62,369 nucleotides of DNA from the NCBI GenBank assembly GCA_009841235.1, contig VXMH01000063.1, positions 1 to 62,369 on the forward strand, in the 5' to 3' direction. Below are positions 18,292-26,851 of this stretch, piece by piece. The notes beneath the pieces were generated by a model, which did no database searches, was not told where the DNA came from, and saw only the letters and a program-made list of their open reading frames with translations. Within the stretch, counting starts at the first letter, position 1. Every line of letters begins with the position of its first letter. The position numbers and the translations under genes were made by a program. The stretch is from Caldilineaceae bacterium SB0661_bin_32 (GTDB lineage Bacteria > Chloroflexota > Anaerolineae > Caldilineales > Caldilineaceae).

Positions 18292-18435
18292 TTTTTTGAC
18301 CCAGTACGGCTGTCTATTGTGATGTCCGGCGGGGACTTGACGTGGAGTCGGATGGACTGTATCGTTCTGGATTTGGGAGGCCGGTGTTCTGAGGGCCGAC
18401 ATTAGATTCCCCCATCAGTCTATGAGGAGCATGTC

Positions 18436-19116
18436 ATGCCGGTAAAGATCGCGCAGGTAGAAAAGCGGTTTGCCAGTCCGGGGCCGCATCCCAACGGACT
18501 CCAGGCCAGCAAAGACGGGCTCTGGTGCATAGACCAGGGCAACGACCGGCTCTATCGGCAGGACTATGAAACCGGAGAGGTGCTGTTCGATGTCCAGACC
18601 GACACGGTCAAATCGAGCGGAATTACGGTGGGAGGCGGCTATGTCTGGATCGCGTCCACCTACGAGAGGAAGATTGCGCAGCTGGATGCGGAAACGGGCC
18701 GGACTGTAGCCAAGTACAGCTCACCCGGAGCCGGCGTGGTGGCATGGCGGGAGGGCGCGGCGGATGCCCAGGAGACGGGGGCCCACGGCCTTGAGTGGCG
18801 CGACGGCAGGCTGTATGTCGCTTCTCCGCCGTCGCAGATGGTGCATGTCATGGATCCGGACGGCTGGCACGAGGTGTACGGCATCCGTGTGCCGGGGCTG
18901 CGCGTACACGGCATTGCATGGTCGAAGGATGGGAAACTGTGGGCTGCAGATACATCTGCAGGCACGGTCTGCCTGCTGGATCCTGAGAGTGGACGAATTT
19001 TTGATGTGATTCGAGTCGAGGCGCCTGACGAAGTCCATGGCATGACCATCCACGAAGGTGTGCTGTGGTTCTGTAATGCGGAAACTTGCGAGATCGGCAG
19101 GTTGCTGGTCGCGTGA
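18436..19116 (+). CDS. Vgb/NHL-like beta-propeller protein (copy 1)
   Basis: A 226-aa protein without signal peptide, built of repeated ~40-residue blades such as DGLWCID.GNDRLYR, YVWIAST and GKLWAADTSAGTV. It resembles streptogramin-lyase (Vgb)/YncE-type propellers. A His-Gly pair recurs at equivalent blade positions (AHGLEW, VHGIAW, VHGMTI), suggesting a ring of histidines at the channel mouth. The protein is short for a seven-bladed propeller; five or six blades are more likely. Start ATG 18436 follows GAGGAG. It precedes sugar importer 1 by ~320 bp. A second paralogue lies at 60303-61010, also in a sugar-catabolism cluster. Function unknown; a sugar-acid lactonase or lyase is one option. 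Confidence 0.7.
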   Translation: MPVKIAQVEKRFASPGPHPNGLQASKDGLWCIDQGNDRLYRQDYETGEVLFDVQTDTVKSSGITVGGGYVWIASTYERKIAQLDAETGRTVAKYSSPGAGVVAWREGAADAQETGAHGLEWRDGRLYVASPPSQMVHVMDPDGWHEVYGIRVPGLRVHGIAWSKDGKLWAADTSAGTVCLLDPESGRIFDVIRVEAPDEVHGMTIHEGVLWFCNAETCEIGRLLVA

Positions 19117-19326
19117 TTTCCCCCGTCTTGGCGGGTAACAGTGTTCCGCAAGCGGCATTGCCGGCGGACTGACGAAAGACAGGGCTGTCGTTGCAAACTG
19201 AAAGTGAGCTGTTGCCGGCGCCAGTCCGGCGCGGTATGGACGAATGACGGCATTTCCACCCCGCCAATGTTGACCACTCCTTTACCGGACGTTAAAGCAA
19301 GAGTGCAATAACAGGAGCAACCCGCG

Positions 19327-19346
19327 GCAAGCCGCCGGCGGCTTGC
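19327..19346. promoter_or_regulatory. Perfect 20-bp palindrome, candidate operator
   Basis: GCAAGCCGCC (19327-19336) is followed without spacer by its exact complement GGCGGCTTGC (19337-19346), 63 bp upstream of the -35 box of importer 1. Its size and symmetry suit a dimeric regulator of LacI or GntR type. It could also fold as a hairpin in a read-through transcript, but no T-run follows. Confidence 0.4.
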
Positions 19347-19408
19347 AGGCGCTTGCCGTTGTTCTATTGGAGAAGGGTAGACTCGTTCCTGAGCGCGGGG
19401 CTCTTTCG

Positions 19409-19437
19409 TTGACGAGAAGCCCGGCTTGCACTATACT
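19409..19437 (+). promoter_or_regulatory. Promoter of ABC importer 1
   Basis: TTGACG (19409-19414) and TATACT (19432-19437) with exactly 17 bases between. Transcription would start around 19444, inside the first codons of the longest reading frame, so the true translation start is either leaderless or further downstream. Confidence 0.65.
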
Positions 19438-21216
19438 ATGAGCGCAAAATCCGGCGTAGGCGCATTGGCTCTGCAGAACTGGGAAAGCGGTTTCCACGTG
19501 GATAGTACAGCATCGCAACCCGCGGCATTCCGCAGTGATCTACGGCAGCAGGTGCGGGCGGCCCCAAGTTGGTTCCGCGGGCGGCAGGGAAGGCGGCTGC
19601 GCGAGATGCTGCTCGCCTATTCCTTCCTGGCGCCTGCCTTCATCATCATTGGCCTGTTTGGCCTCTTTCCCCTTGCTTTCGCCGCCTATGAGAGCACGCT
19701 GCGCGGGCTGAACAAGATTGTCGGCTCGTATGACGGCCTGGGCAACTACGTCAAGGCTGTTGACAACCTCATCTACATCATCACGTTCTGGATGGCTGCC
19801 GCACTCGTCTATTTCGCGGTGCAGACGTTTGTACGCGCCGTCCAGGAGCAACGGCAGGAAAAAACGGAACCGGCGCAGTGGTTGTTGCCCGGGCTGCTGA
19901 CAGCGGCCGGCGCCGCACTGTTTGCCCGATTTGTCTTTATTCTCCTGCCGGAAATGCTGTTAATTCCATCGAAACTGCGAGGGCAGGCAAACACGCAAGA
20001 GGCATTTCGCGCCCTTGTGGTAGAGACTTGGTGGTTGCCGAAGGTGCAGATCGCGTTATGGAGCGCGATCGTTATTCTGGCCGCCGGTTCGGTATGGGCG
20101 CTGCTCATTAACCGGCGGATGCCGGCAGACAGGCGCGAACGTACCTATTTCATGCCGTTCTTCAGCGCAGGCATCTGCCTGATCGGCAGCGCAGCTTTGA
20201 CGTGGTTTACGTGGACAGAGATCAGCGCTGCCTACGCGGAAGCTCTGGAAGAAGGCGCGGGCTTGGAACTCTGGTCGCAGATCGTGACCATCAGTGCAGG
20301 GTTTCTGCTGCTGCTGCTGGCGTGGCGTCTGTGGGAGAGCGCGAGCGACCGATCCGCCAATACGGGCGTAGCTCTGCGGTTGGTGGGCGCGGTCGCGTTG
20401 ATGGCTGGGGGCTGGGTGCTGATTGCCGAACTGCCGCGGGTCGTGGCGGCGGGCGACGAAGACTGGTGGAACGGGTTGATGGCAACCGTGTTCTACGTAT
20501 TGGGTACGGTGCCGATTCAGCTGGGACTGGCGTTAATCCTGGCAGCGCTTCTCTTCCAGAAGATTCGCGGGCAGACGCTGTTTCGCGTTCTCTACTTTCT
20601 ACCCTACGTGGCGCCTTTTGTCGGCACGGCCGCAGTATTCCGAATCATCTTTTCCAACAGGCCGACCGCGCCGCTGAACAGTTTGCTGGACCTGTTCGGC
20701 GCGGAGCCGCTGCTCTGGTTGAGCGAGCCGGCCGGGATCATCCAGATGATCACCGGAGGGAAGATCGATTTGGGGCCAATTCTGTCGGGACCCAGCCTGG
20801 CGCTGGTCGCGATCATGATCTACGGCATCTGGACGTATGTCGGCTTTGACACCGTGATCTTTCTGGCCGGACTGGGCGCGATACCCAATGAGCTGTACGA
20901 GGTGGCCGATATAGACGGCGCCGGTGGATGGGCCCAGTTCCGGCATGTGACGCTGCCGCTGCTCTCGCCGACGATCTACTTCCTTTCGCTCTACGCGGTG
21001 ATTGGCACGTTCAAGGCCTTCAATCACATTTTCGTATTGCGGCAAGCAGCGGCATTGGGCACGACCGACACCGCCAGCATCGTCATTTTTCAGGCGTTCA
21101 AGCGGGATACGAGGTACGGGTACGCGTCTGCGCTGGCCATTCTGCTCCTGCTTATCATTCTGGTGATAACGCTTGTCAACAATCGAATTGCCAGCAGGAG
21201 GGTCTTTTATGGCTAA
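19438..21216 (+). CDS. Sugar ABC transporter permease, MalF type
   Basis: Inner-membrane permease of a carbohydrate ABC importer, up to 592 aa. After TM1 ([20 protein letters not shown]) there is an unusually long insert with about four extra hydrophobic segments before the conserved core, so it is roughly twice the size of a normal ~300-aa MalF-type subunit. The EAA loop that docks the ATPase is clear: [14 protein letters not shown] plus TLPLLSPTI. The ATG at 19438 coincides with the end of the promoter and lacks a ribosome binding site; a GTG at 19498 preceded by GGAAAG is an alternative start. It overlaps the MalG gene by 8 bases, indicating coupled translation. No ATPase gene is present. 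Confidence 0.9.
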   Translation: MSAKSGVGALALQNWESGFHVDSTASQPAAFRSDLRQQVRAAPSWFRGRQGRRLREMLLAYSFLAPAFIIIGLFGLFPLAFAAYESTLRGLNKIVGSYDGLGNYVKAVDNLIYIITFWMAAALVYFAVQTFVRAVQEQRQEKTEPAQWLLPGLLTAAGAALFARFVFILLPEMLLIPSKLRGQANTQEAFRALVVETWWLPKVQIALWSAIVILAAGSVWALLINRRMPADRRERTYFMPFFSAGICLIGSAALTWFTWTEISAAYAEALEEGAGLELWSQIVTISAGFLLLLLAWRLWESASDRSANTGVALRLVGAVALMAGGWVLIAELPRVVAAGDEDWWNGLMATVFYVLGTVPIQLGLALILAALLFQKIRGQTLFRVLYFLPYVAPFVGTAAVFRIIFSNRPTAPLNSLLDLFGAEPLLWLSEPAGIIQMITGGKIDLGPILSGPSLALVAIMIYGIWTYVGFDTVIFLAGLGAIPNELYEVADIDGAGGWAQFRHVTLPLLSPTIYFLSLYAVIGTFKAFNHIFVLRQAAALGTTDTASIVIFQAFKRDTRYGYASALAILLLLIILVITLVNNRIASRRVFYG

Positions 21217-22102
21217 TGAAGCGTTGGCCGGCAGAGCCCTTCGACCACAGCAGGCCGATCCGGCCGCGCGGCGGGCCGCGTTGAACCAGGTGATCATTTA
21301 CACCGTGCTGACTGTGGGGGCGGCGGCCGCGATTTTGCCTTTTCTCTACACGGTCAGCGTCTCACTGATGAACCTTACCGAAGCGACCGGGGGGCGGGCG
21401 CTGCCATCTACGCCGCAGTGGAGCAACTATACCGAGGCGTGGCGCGACGCGCAGTTCTCACTGTACTTCATGAACAGCGTCAAGATTACGTTGATATCGG
21501 TCGGCGGGGCGGTCGTATTCTGTGCGCTGGCGGCCTACGCCTTCGCGCAGATGGAGTTTCCCGGTAAGAGTTTCCTGTTCACGCTGCTGCTCTCGACTCT
21601 GATGCTTCCCGAGGCGATTACCTGGGTTCCAAACTTCATCACGGTTTCCTGGTTAGGGCGAATCAGCCCTATACCGTGGATCAACAACTGGCCGTCGTTG
21701 ACGATTCCTTTCATGGCGAGCGCATTCGGGATATTCCTGCTGCGCCAGTTCTTCCAGCAGATTCCCCGCGAGCTGTGGGACTCGGCGCAGATAGATGGAT
21801 CGGGGCACTTTCGCTACTTGATTACGGTTGTTCTGCCGCTTTCCAGCGCCGCGGTCATGACGCTGGTCCTGTTCGGGTTTGTCGGGGCCTGGAATGCGTT
21901 GGCCTGGCCGATTCTGGTAACGACGTCTTCGGACTGGCGGCCGATTTCCTACGGTCTGCTCGTCTTTCTGGATGAGGCGGGCGCGCTGCTGCACCTGCAG
22001 ATGGCCGGGGCTATCATCACAATGCTGCCGATCGTCGTCCTCTATTTCTTTACGCAGCGTCATTTCATCGAGGGGATCGCTACCACTGGACTTAAGGGAT
22101 AG
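21209..22102 (+). CDS. Sugar ABC transporter permease, MalG type
   Basis: A 297-aa inner-membrane subunit with six predicted membrane helices, the partner of the preceding MalF-type protein. TM1 is [21 protein letters not shown] and the EAA loop reads [17 protein letters not shown]...LPLSSAAV, matching the MalG family. The C-terminus ends in [12 protein letters not shown], the usual MalG tail. The start is the ATG at 21209 with AGGAGG 6 bases upstream, inside the end of the malF-type gene. The substrate-binding gene follows 112 bp downstream. Confidence 0.94.
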   Translation: MANEALAGRALRPQQADPAARRAALNQVIIYTVLTVGAAAAILPFLYTVSVSLMNLTEATGGRALPSTPQWSNYTEAWRDAQFSLYFMNSVKITLISVGGAVVFCALAAYAFAQMEFPGKSFLFTLLLSTLMLPEAITWVPNFITVSWLGRISPIPWINNWPSLTIPFMASAFGIFLLRQFFQQIPRELWDSAQIDGSGHFRYLITVVLPLSSAAVMTLVLFGFVGAWNALAWPILVTTSSDWRPISYGLLVFLDEAGALLHLQMAGAIITMLPIVVLYFFTQRHFIEGIATTGLKG

Positions 22103-22214
22103 GGGGTGGTTCAGGAAGAGATCAGGAAAATTCGCGTCCAGGTCGGTTGGGCTGCGGCTTTCATTTTTTGTGATTTCCGTTTCAGTATTCAACCAAAACA
22201 GGAGACCAAACCTT

Positions 22215-23630
22215 ATGAATACAAAACGATTGTGGATGGTGGCAACGCTCTTGGTCGCCGCGCTGGTTTTGGCCGCTTGTCCGGCGCCGGCGGCACAGGC
22301 GCCGGCGGCGATGGAGGAGAAAGCGCCCGCGGGCGAGGCGATGGACGAAGGGCCATGCGCACCTGCGGCCGACGGCCCGCTGGCCGGCATCGATCCGCGC
22401 GGTCAGACGATCGTCTGGTGGCATCAGCACCGAGGCTCTCGCGAGGAGAAGCTGGCGGTGATCGTAGAGGACTTCAATGCGAACAATGAGTGCGGCATCG
22501 TCCTCGACGCGCAGAACCAGGGCGGCTACAACGACATCCGAGACAAGGTGAACGCCAGTACGGCTTCGGGTGAGCAGCCGGCGAGCCTGATCGTCGGTTA
22601 TCAGAACGACCAGGCCTTCTACCAGTTGAACGGCGTCCTGGCCGATTTCGACACGTTCATTGACGATCCTGCATGGGGTTTCACAGCAGAGGAACGCGCT
22701 GACTTCTTCGCCAGTTTCATGGAGCAGGGCGTCCACCCGGTTTTCGATAACCAGCGCCTGGGATTCCCGCCCAACCGCTCGATGGAAGTCCTCTACTACA
22801 ATCAGACCTGGCTGGAGGAGTTGGGATTCGCCGGGCCGCCGACTACGCCGGAGGCGTTTGAAGAGATGGCCTGCGCCGGAGCCGCAGCGAACGGTGACGG
22901 CACCGGCGGCTACATCCTGCGGGATGACGCCTCGGCAATGGCATCCTGGACGTTCGCCCTGGGCGGCAATGTCCTGAACGAAGACAACACCGGCTACGTC
23001 TACAACGGACAGGCCACGATCGACGCGATGACGTTGCTGAAGCGCATGTTCGACAACGGCTGCGCCTACTTCTTCACGGAAGGTTACCCGAATCCTGAAT
23101 TCGCGGCGCGGCGGGCAAGCTTTACGCAGGGCTCCAGTTCCGGTCTGCCGTTCTACGCCAACGACATGGTCACGATCGCGGAAGAGCAGGGGCGCGACAT
23201 GGACGTGTGGGGCGTGACCGCGATTCCGTACACGACCGAGAATCCGGTGCAGAACATCTACGGCGCCGACGTCATGATTACGGCCGGCCCGCCGGAGCAG
23301 GAGCTGGCCGCGTGGTTGTTCATAAAGTGGTTCACGACTCCGGAAGTTCAGGCCCGCTGGGTAGAGGCGAGCAACTACTTCCCCACCCGTGCAGGCACGG
23401 AAGCGCATCTGAGCGGCTACGTGGAGGAGAACCCGCAGTATGGCGAGGCCCTGGCCCTTTTGGGCTACGGTGCGTATGAGCCGCAGCTCATCTCCTACCA
23501 GGCTGTGCGCGACGCCGCGGAAACGGCCTTCAATGAGATAATGCAGGGCGCGGACATCCAGGCGACGCTCGATGCGTTGACGGAGACTGCGAATGAACTG
23601 CAGGAAGAGCTGATGGGTGAGGTGGAGTAG
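22215..23630 (+). CDS. Sugar ABC transporter substrate-binding lipoprotein (Sec type)
   Basis: A 471-aa extracellular solute-binding protein of family 1. The signal peptide MNTKRLW plus hydrophobic stretch ends in the lipobox LAAC with Cys22, so it is Sec-exported and lipid-anchored. A Pro/Ala/Glu-rich linker follows, then the binding core beginning at [16 protein letters not shown]. Its place after the two permeases differs from importer 2, where it comes first. Start ATG follows AGGAGA. Likely ligand is a sugar or glycoside; the many aromatic residues in the core are consistent with sugar stacking. Transcription ends at a very strong terminator just downstream. Confidence 0.93.
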   Translation: MNTKRLWMVATLLVAALVLAACPAPAAQAPAAMEEKAPAGEAMDEGPCAPAADGPLAGIDPRGQTIVWWHQHRGSREEKLAVIVEDFNANNECGIVLDAQNQGGYNDIRDKVNASTASGEQPASLIVGYQNDQAFYQLNGVLADFDTFIDDPAWGFTAEERADFFASFMEQGVHPVFDNQRLGFPPNRSMEVLYYNQTWLEELGFAGPPTTPEAFEEMACAGAAANGDGTGGYILRDDASAMASWTFALGGNVLNEDNTGYVYNGQATIDAMTLLKRMFDNGCAYFFTEGYPNPEFAARRASFTQGSSSGLPFYANDMVTIAEEQGRDMDVWGVTAIPYTTENPVQNIYGADVMITAGPPEQELAAWLFIKWFTTPEVQARWVEASNYFPTRAGTEAHLSGYVEENPQYGEALALLGYGAYEPQLISYQAVRDAAETAFNEIMQGADIQATLDALTETANELQEELMGEVE

Positions 23631-23686
23631 AGGTTGGTGTCAGATGCTATAGCAGCATCTTGGTGACCGAATTGCCAGAGGAAATG

Positions 23687-23723
23687 GAGTGGAGGGGGAA
23701 CCCCCCCTCCACTCTTCTTTTTT
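23687..23723 (+). terminator. Terminator of ABC importer 1 operon
   Basis: A perfect 12-bp stem, GAGTGGAGGGGG (23687-23698) with its complement (23703-23714), a 4-base loop, then TTCTTTTTT. It is an intrinsic terminator for the plus strand and ends at the stop codon of the convergent PIG-L gene. Confidence 0.92.
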
Positions 23724-24514
23724 CAGGATTTTGAATTCTGGACGTTCTTGTCGGCTGCCTTAGGCCCGCGGCGCGGCCGACTGCGGAAGTCCAACTGCTG
23801 GAATCGCTCGAAGTGGCGCTTGCTGCCGTCTTCCTGCTCTTCGCCTCCCCACTCACGCATGCGCTTCTCGGTGGCTTCCAGGTCGTCGAACTGGCTTTCG
23901 TGGCAAAGGATCGCCTTGATCTTCAGTTCAAGGTCATCTGTAATGTCCACTTCGACATCGGACTCTTCGGCATGGCTGATGTAGAGCTGGCTGATATTGT
24001 GGGGCGGATAGCCCTCGTTCGTCAGGTCGGGATAGAACATCGGGTTGTCGGCCGCCGGGAAGATGGCCTCAAGGGCGATGAGTCCGGCGTTGCGGTGATC
24101 GGGATGGTTGATGTAGCCGCGCCCGGAGATATAGCGGTCGGGACTGTTGCAGATTATCAGTTGGGGACGAATCCGGCGGATTTCGCGGCAGACTCGCTTG
24201 CGGATTTCAGGGGTTGGGCGCAAGAAGCCGTCCTCCTCGTCCATGAACAGGACATGCTTGACCCCGCACAAAGCCGCTGCCTTGCGTTGCTCCTCTTTCC
24301 GCATCAGGATCAACTGGCGGCGGGTGATAAGCGGATTGTGGTTGCCCTTGTCGCCATTGGTCAGAATCATGTAGGTGACCTCGATACCCTGGCGCGCCAT
24401 CTGGATAGCGGAACCGGCGCACGAGAAGTCAGGGTCATCCGGGTGCGCCATGATGATCAGTACGCGCTCCACCTCTGACCAGTCCGGTGGGTTCAATTCG
24501 CGGGAATCGGTCAT
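23723..24514 (-). CDS. PIG-L family deacetylase (LmbE-like)
   Basis: A 263-aa zinc-dependent N-deacetylase. The AHPDDPDF motif near residue 24 carries the zinc His and catalytic Asp, and NHPDHRNAG carries the second zinc His. Family members deacetylate GlcNAc-containing glycolipids, mycothiol/bacillithiol precursors or chitin oligomers. The C-terminus is basic and polar (about 30 residues). It lies between the importer operon and the ferredoxin gene but appears to be transcribed alone, since a terminator separates it from the ferredoxin. Substrate cannot be deduced; a role in trimming N-acetylated sugars taken up by the neighbouring importer is one possibility. Confidence 0.92.
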   Translation of the reverse strand: MTDSRELNPPDWSEVERVLIIMAHPDDPDFSCAGSAIQMARQGIEVTYMILTNGDKGNHNPLITRRQLILMRKEEQRKAAALCGVKHVLFMDEEDGFLRPTPEIRKRVCREIRRIRPQLIICNSPDRYISGRGYINHPDHRNAGLIALEAIFPAADNPMFYPDLTNEGYPPHNISQLYISHAEESDVEVDITDDLELKIKAILCHESQFDDLEATEKRMREWGGEEQEDGSKRHFERFQQLDFRSRPRRGPKAADKNVQNSKS

Positions 24515-24553
24515 TTGTATTACTCCTGGGACTACGGAAGAGTCAACGGACAG

Positions 24554-24577
24554 AAAAGCCCCTGCAGTCGCAGGGGC
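24554..24577 (-). terminator. Terminator of the ferredoxin gene
   Basis: GCCCCTGC (24558-24565) pairs with GCAGGGGC (24570-24577) around a 4-base loop. On the minus strand it is followed by TTTTCTGT. It separates the ferredoxin transcript from the PIG-L gene. Confidence 0.75.
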
Positions 24578-24708
24578 GATGTTTCAAATCGAACGAGCCG
24601 GCTCTGAACTGAACTGTCCAGCCATTTGCGCTCTCTGGGAGAACACGTCATCCACTTCGGCGCTTCCGGCATTGGGAGAGCAGGCACGCGCGAACACGCT
24701 GATTCAGG

Positions 24709-24984
24709 TCAGACCATGTCGAGTGCTGCGTAACCCGGTCCTTCCTCGAAGTACATGGCGTTCAGTTCAGTTGTATAGGCGTACTCTTCCGGCAGGTCCT
24801 CTTCGGGCAAAATGGCATCCGTCGGACACTCGGGTACGCACGCGCCGCAGTCGATGCAGGTTTCCGGATCGATATAGTACCAGGGCCACTCCTCTTCCGG
24901 CATGCCTGGGATTATGCATTCCACGGGGCAGACTTCTACGCAGGCGCCGTCCCGAATGCACAAATCAAAGATCACGTGGGTCAT
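24709..24984 (-). CDS. Ferredoxin with two Fe-S cluster motifs
   Basis: A 91-aa acidic electron carrier. Cys residues are at 9, 15, 19 and 23, and at 43, 46, 49 and 53. The second set (CIDCGACVPECP) is a classical 4Fe-4S motif. The first set has a C-x5-C-x3-C-x3-C spacing, resembling FdxA-type seven-iron ferredoxins but with a shortened first interval, so the first cluster may be 3Fe-4S or 4Fe-4S. The conserved acidic tail LPEEDLPEEYAY plus a Tyr/Phe-rich end also fits the FdxA group. Start ATG follows GAGGAG. It is monocistronic. Partner enzyme not evident locally. Confidence 0.9.
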   Translation of the reverse strand: MTHVIFDLCIRDGACVEVCPVECIIPGMPEEEWPWYYIDPETCIDCGACVPECPTDAILPEEDLPEEYAYTTELNAMYFEEGPGYAALDMV

Positions 24985-25097
24985 TGGATTGACTCCTCTG
25001 TCAAACTAAGTAAACAGCTAATGTGAATCGGTAAGCTCCCCATGCACAGTCGCTTACGATTCAAGTGCACCATACAACAGGATTGATAGCCAGTGCA

Positions 25098-25122
25098 AAT
25101 CTATTTGTAGATTGTTGAACAA
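25098..25122. repeat. AT-rich inverted repeats in the ferredoxin upstream region
   Basis: AATCTA/TAGATT with a 4-base loop (25098-25113) overlaps TTGTT-G-AACAA (25112-25122). They lie between the ferredoxin start and the end of the hydroxyacid dehydrogenase gene and could be operator-like sites; no T-run follows. A GGCCCC/GGGGCC stem is at 25220-25238. Otherwise this 275-base gap shows no gene. Confidence 0.3.
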
Positions 25123-25259
25123 TAGCCTGCAAGTAACCGATTCAGTACGACTCACAGACAGTAGAATCCTTCTGCCCGACATCTCTTGAAGTCGTGATGT
25201 ACGGTAAGGCCTCATGACGGGCCCCCTTTTCTGGGGCCAAGGTGCGCGGAAAGGTTGGA

Positions 25260-26315
25260 TCACTCTTCCCGTTCAGTCAGGGGAAACCTGGGCGCGATGC
25301 CTGGATTCACGAGGTGTTCGGCCGGCGGCCAGTACCCGCTCAGTACGGCCGCCGCGTTGCCAATGCCTCCGTCGGTGACATCCTGCATCGCCTGCACGGA
25401 AATGGCGCCGACGTGGGGCGAGAGGATCACGTTATCGAGCGAGAGTAAAGGGTGATCCGGCGACTTCTCTTCTTCGACGAATACATCGATGCCTTCGAAC
25501 GTATCGATTCCTGCGCCAGCCAGCGTTCCTTCGCGCAAGAGCTCCACCAGCGCGTTCTCGTCGACGATCGCGCCCCGCGACGTATTGACCAGGTAAGCGC
25601 CCGGTTTCATTTTGCGCAGCATGGTTTCGTCGAGCAGGTGGTAGGTCTCATCCGTCAGGGGCAAATGAAGGGACACGTCGTCCGACTTTTCGAGCAGGTC
25701 CTCCAGGCCCATCATTTCGACGCCGAGTTCCTCTGCGGCTTCCGTGGGCGCGTCCATATTGCGGCGCGTAGCAACTACGCGGATTCCGAAGCCCCGCGCC
25801 CTCTTGGCCACCGCGCGGGCCGAGTTGCCGAATCCGACCAGGCCGAGAACGCGGCCGTCAAGACGCTGATTGGTGGAGGCCTGGCGCCGCGCTTTATTCC
25901 AGGCCCCGGACGCCATCGCTGCGGACATCTGCGGCAGTTTGCGATGCAGCGCCAGCAGAAGCGCCATCGTGTGGTCGGCCTGCTCTTCCACGCAGAAGGT
26001 GGGGACATTGGTTACGAGAATGCCTTTACGGGTCGCCGCGTCGACGTCGATCTTGTCGGTTCCCGTGCCGAGGCGGGAGATCACGCGGCAGCGGCTCAGG
26101 CTTTCGATTACCCCTTCGGGCAGCGCGGTTGAGACGACGAAGATGGCGTCACAGTCACTGACGCGGGGAATGATCGTAGAGGGCGTATTGGCCTCCACCT
26201 CGAAGGGGTGGAGGTGGTGCTCGCGAAAGCGGTCCCTCTCGTATTGGGACATTTGTGAGAGTACGGCGTTAAGACGCACGACGCGGAAATCTTCCAGATG
26301 ACTCCAGTCGGACAT
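25260..26315 (-). CDS. D-isomer-specific 2-hydroxyacid dehydrogenase (C-terminal-binding-protein type)
   Basis: A 351-aa NAD-dependent dehydrogenase related to 3-phosphoglycerate dehydrogenase and hydroxypyruvate reductase. The cofactor domain has VLGLVGFGNSARAVAKRA (GxGxxA variant). Catalytic residues are Arg in NTSRGAIVDE, Glu shortly after in the FEGIDVFVEEE region, and His in LSPHVGAIS. The nucleotide turn continues to an R-rich VVATRRN segment, which suggests NADP preference (inference). Start ATG 26315 has AGAAGG 7 bases upstream; an in-frame start at 26369 is not supported. Its own strong promoter lies upstream. A distinct paralogue from those at 28617 and 58388. Confidence 0.9.
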   Translation of the reverse strand: MSDWSHLEDFRVVRLNAVLSQMSQYERDRFREHHLHPFEVEANTPSTIIPRVSDCDAIFVVSTALPEGVIESLSRCRVISRLGTGTDKIDVDAATRKGILVTNVPTFCVEEQADHTMALLLALHRKLPQMSAAMASGAWNKARRQASTNQRLDGRVLGLVGFGNSARAVAKRARGFGIRVVATRRNMDAPTEAAEELGVEMMGLEDLLEKSDDVSLHLPLTDETYHLLDETMLRKMKPGAYLVNTSRGAIVDENALVELLREGTLAGAGIDTFEGIDVFVEEEKSPDHPLLSLDNVILSPHVGAISVQAMQDVTDGGIGNAAAVLSGYWPPAEHLVNPGIAPRFPLTEREE

Positions 26316-26369
26316 GGTAAAACCTTCTCTTATTGTTTTTGCCCGGAGCGCGCCAACGCCTTCGGCCAA

Positions 26370-26851
26370 TATGCCATTCCTGGCAACGCCTCCAGGTACT
26401 TTCTACATTTCTGAATCCGTTTGCCCGCGGTTCAGGGCTATAGTATGATTTCGACGATCAGGAGTATACTTTCTCCGGTTTTCAACTGTCAATCACATTG
26501 CGCCACCTTACACCAGCTGACGGTGGTTAAGGCATTGTTCCCCAGGCCTGTTTTGACCCAACATCTCAACTCGACATCGCCAAATCTCGGCCCTTTTTCA
26601 AGTTGGGCTTTGATGTCCCACTGACCGGAGACAGTTCCGTCCCTTCCAAATGAATGGGAAGCGCCCTCTTTGCCTGTCTCCGTTATTTCGATCAAGTTGA
26701 GGTAACTTTGAAATTCATGCCAGAAGGCCTTCGTCCTGGAGGCGCAAGTTCTGTAGTTGAGTAAGTTCGGGGTAGAGAAGGGCAGGACACCAGGTCAGAT
26801 GCCCCTTTTCTGAGAATTGCAGCGGCAGGTGAAGGCTGAAGGAGCGATCAG
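26370..26851. other. Intergenic region with a minus-strand promoter
   Basis: This 480-base divergent region contains the hydroxyacid dehydrogenase promoter (26463-26492). A TTG-initiated minus-strand open frame at 26489-26695 would give a 68-aa product but has no ribosome binding site and no recognisable sequence, so it is not called. The plus-strand gene at 26852 has AAGGAG before it but no convincing promoter was found. Confidence 0.45.
26463..26492 (-). promoter_or_regulatory. Promoter of the 2-hydroxyacid dehydrogenase gene
   Basis: On the minus strand TTGACA (26492-26487, perfect consensus) and TATACT (26468-26463) with 18 bases between, giving a ~140-nt leader to the start at 26315. 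Confidence 0.65.

Larger units (their letters stand above)
19117..19437. other. Regulatory intergenic region upstream of ABC importer 1
   Basis: These 321 bases hold no gene. They contain a perfect 20-bp palindrome (19327-19346) and a strong sigma-70-type promoter (19409-19437) that ends right at the first candidate ATG of the permease gene. No clear terminator for the upstream propeller gene is visible. Confidence 0.6.

Noticed and set aside
21173..21208. Upstream in-frame start for the MalG-type permease
   Set aside because: The ATG at 21209 has an AGGAGG site at ideal distance; the upstream codons lie inside the preceding gene and are not conserved in the family.
25220..25238. GGCCCC/GGGGCC hairpin as terminator of the hydroxyacid dehydrogenase gene
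   Set aside because: The stem is only 6 bp and no T-run follows on either strand, so it was only noted inside another entry.
26489..26695. A possible 68-aa minus-strand protein
   Set aside because: It would start with TTG, has no ribosome binding site, and overlaps the promoter of the hydroxyacid dehydrogenase gene.
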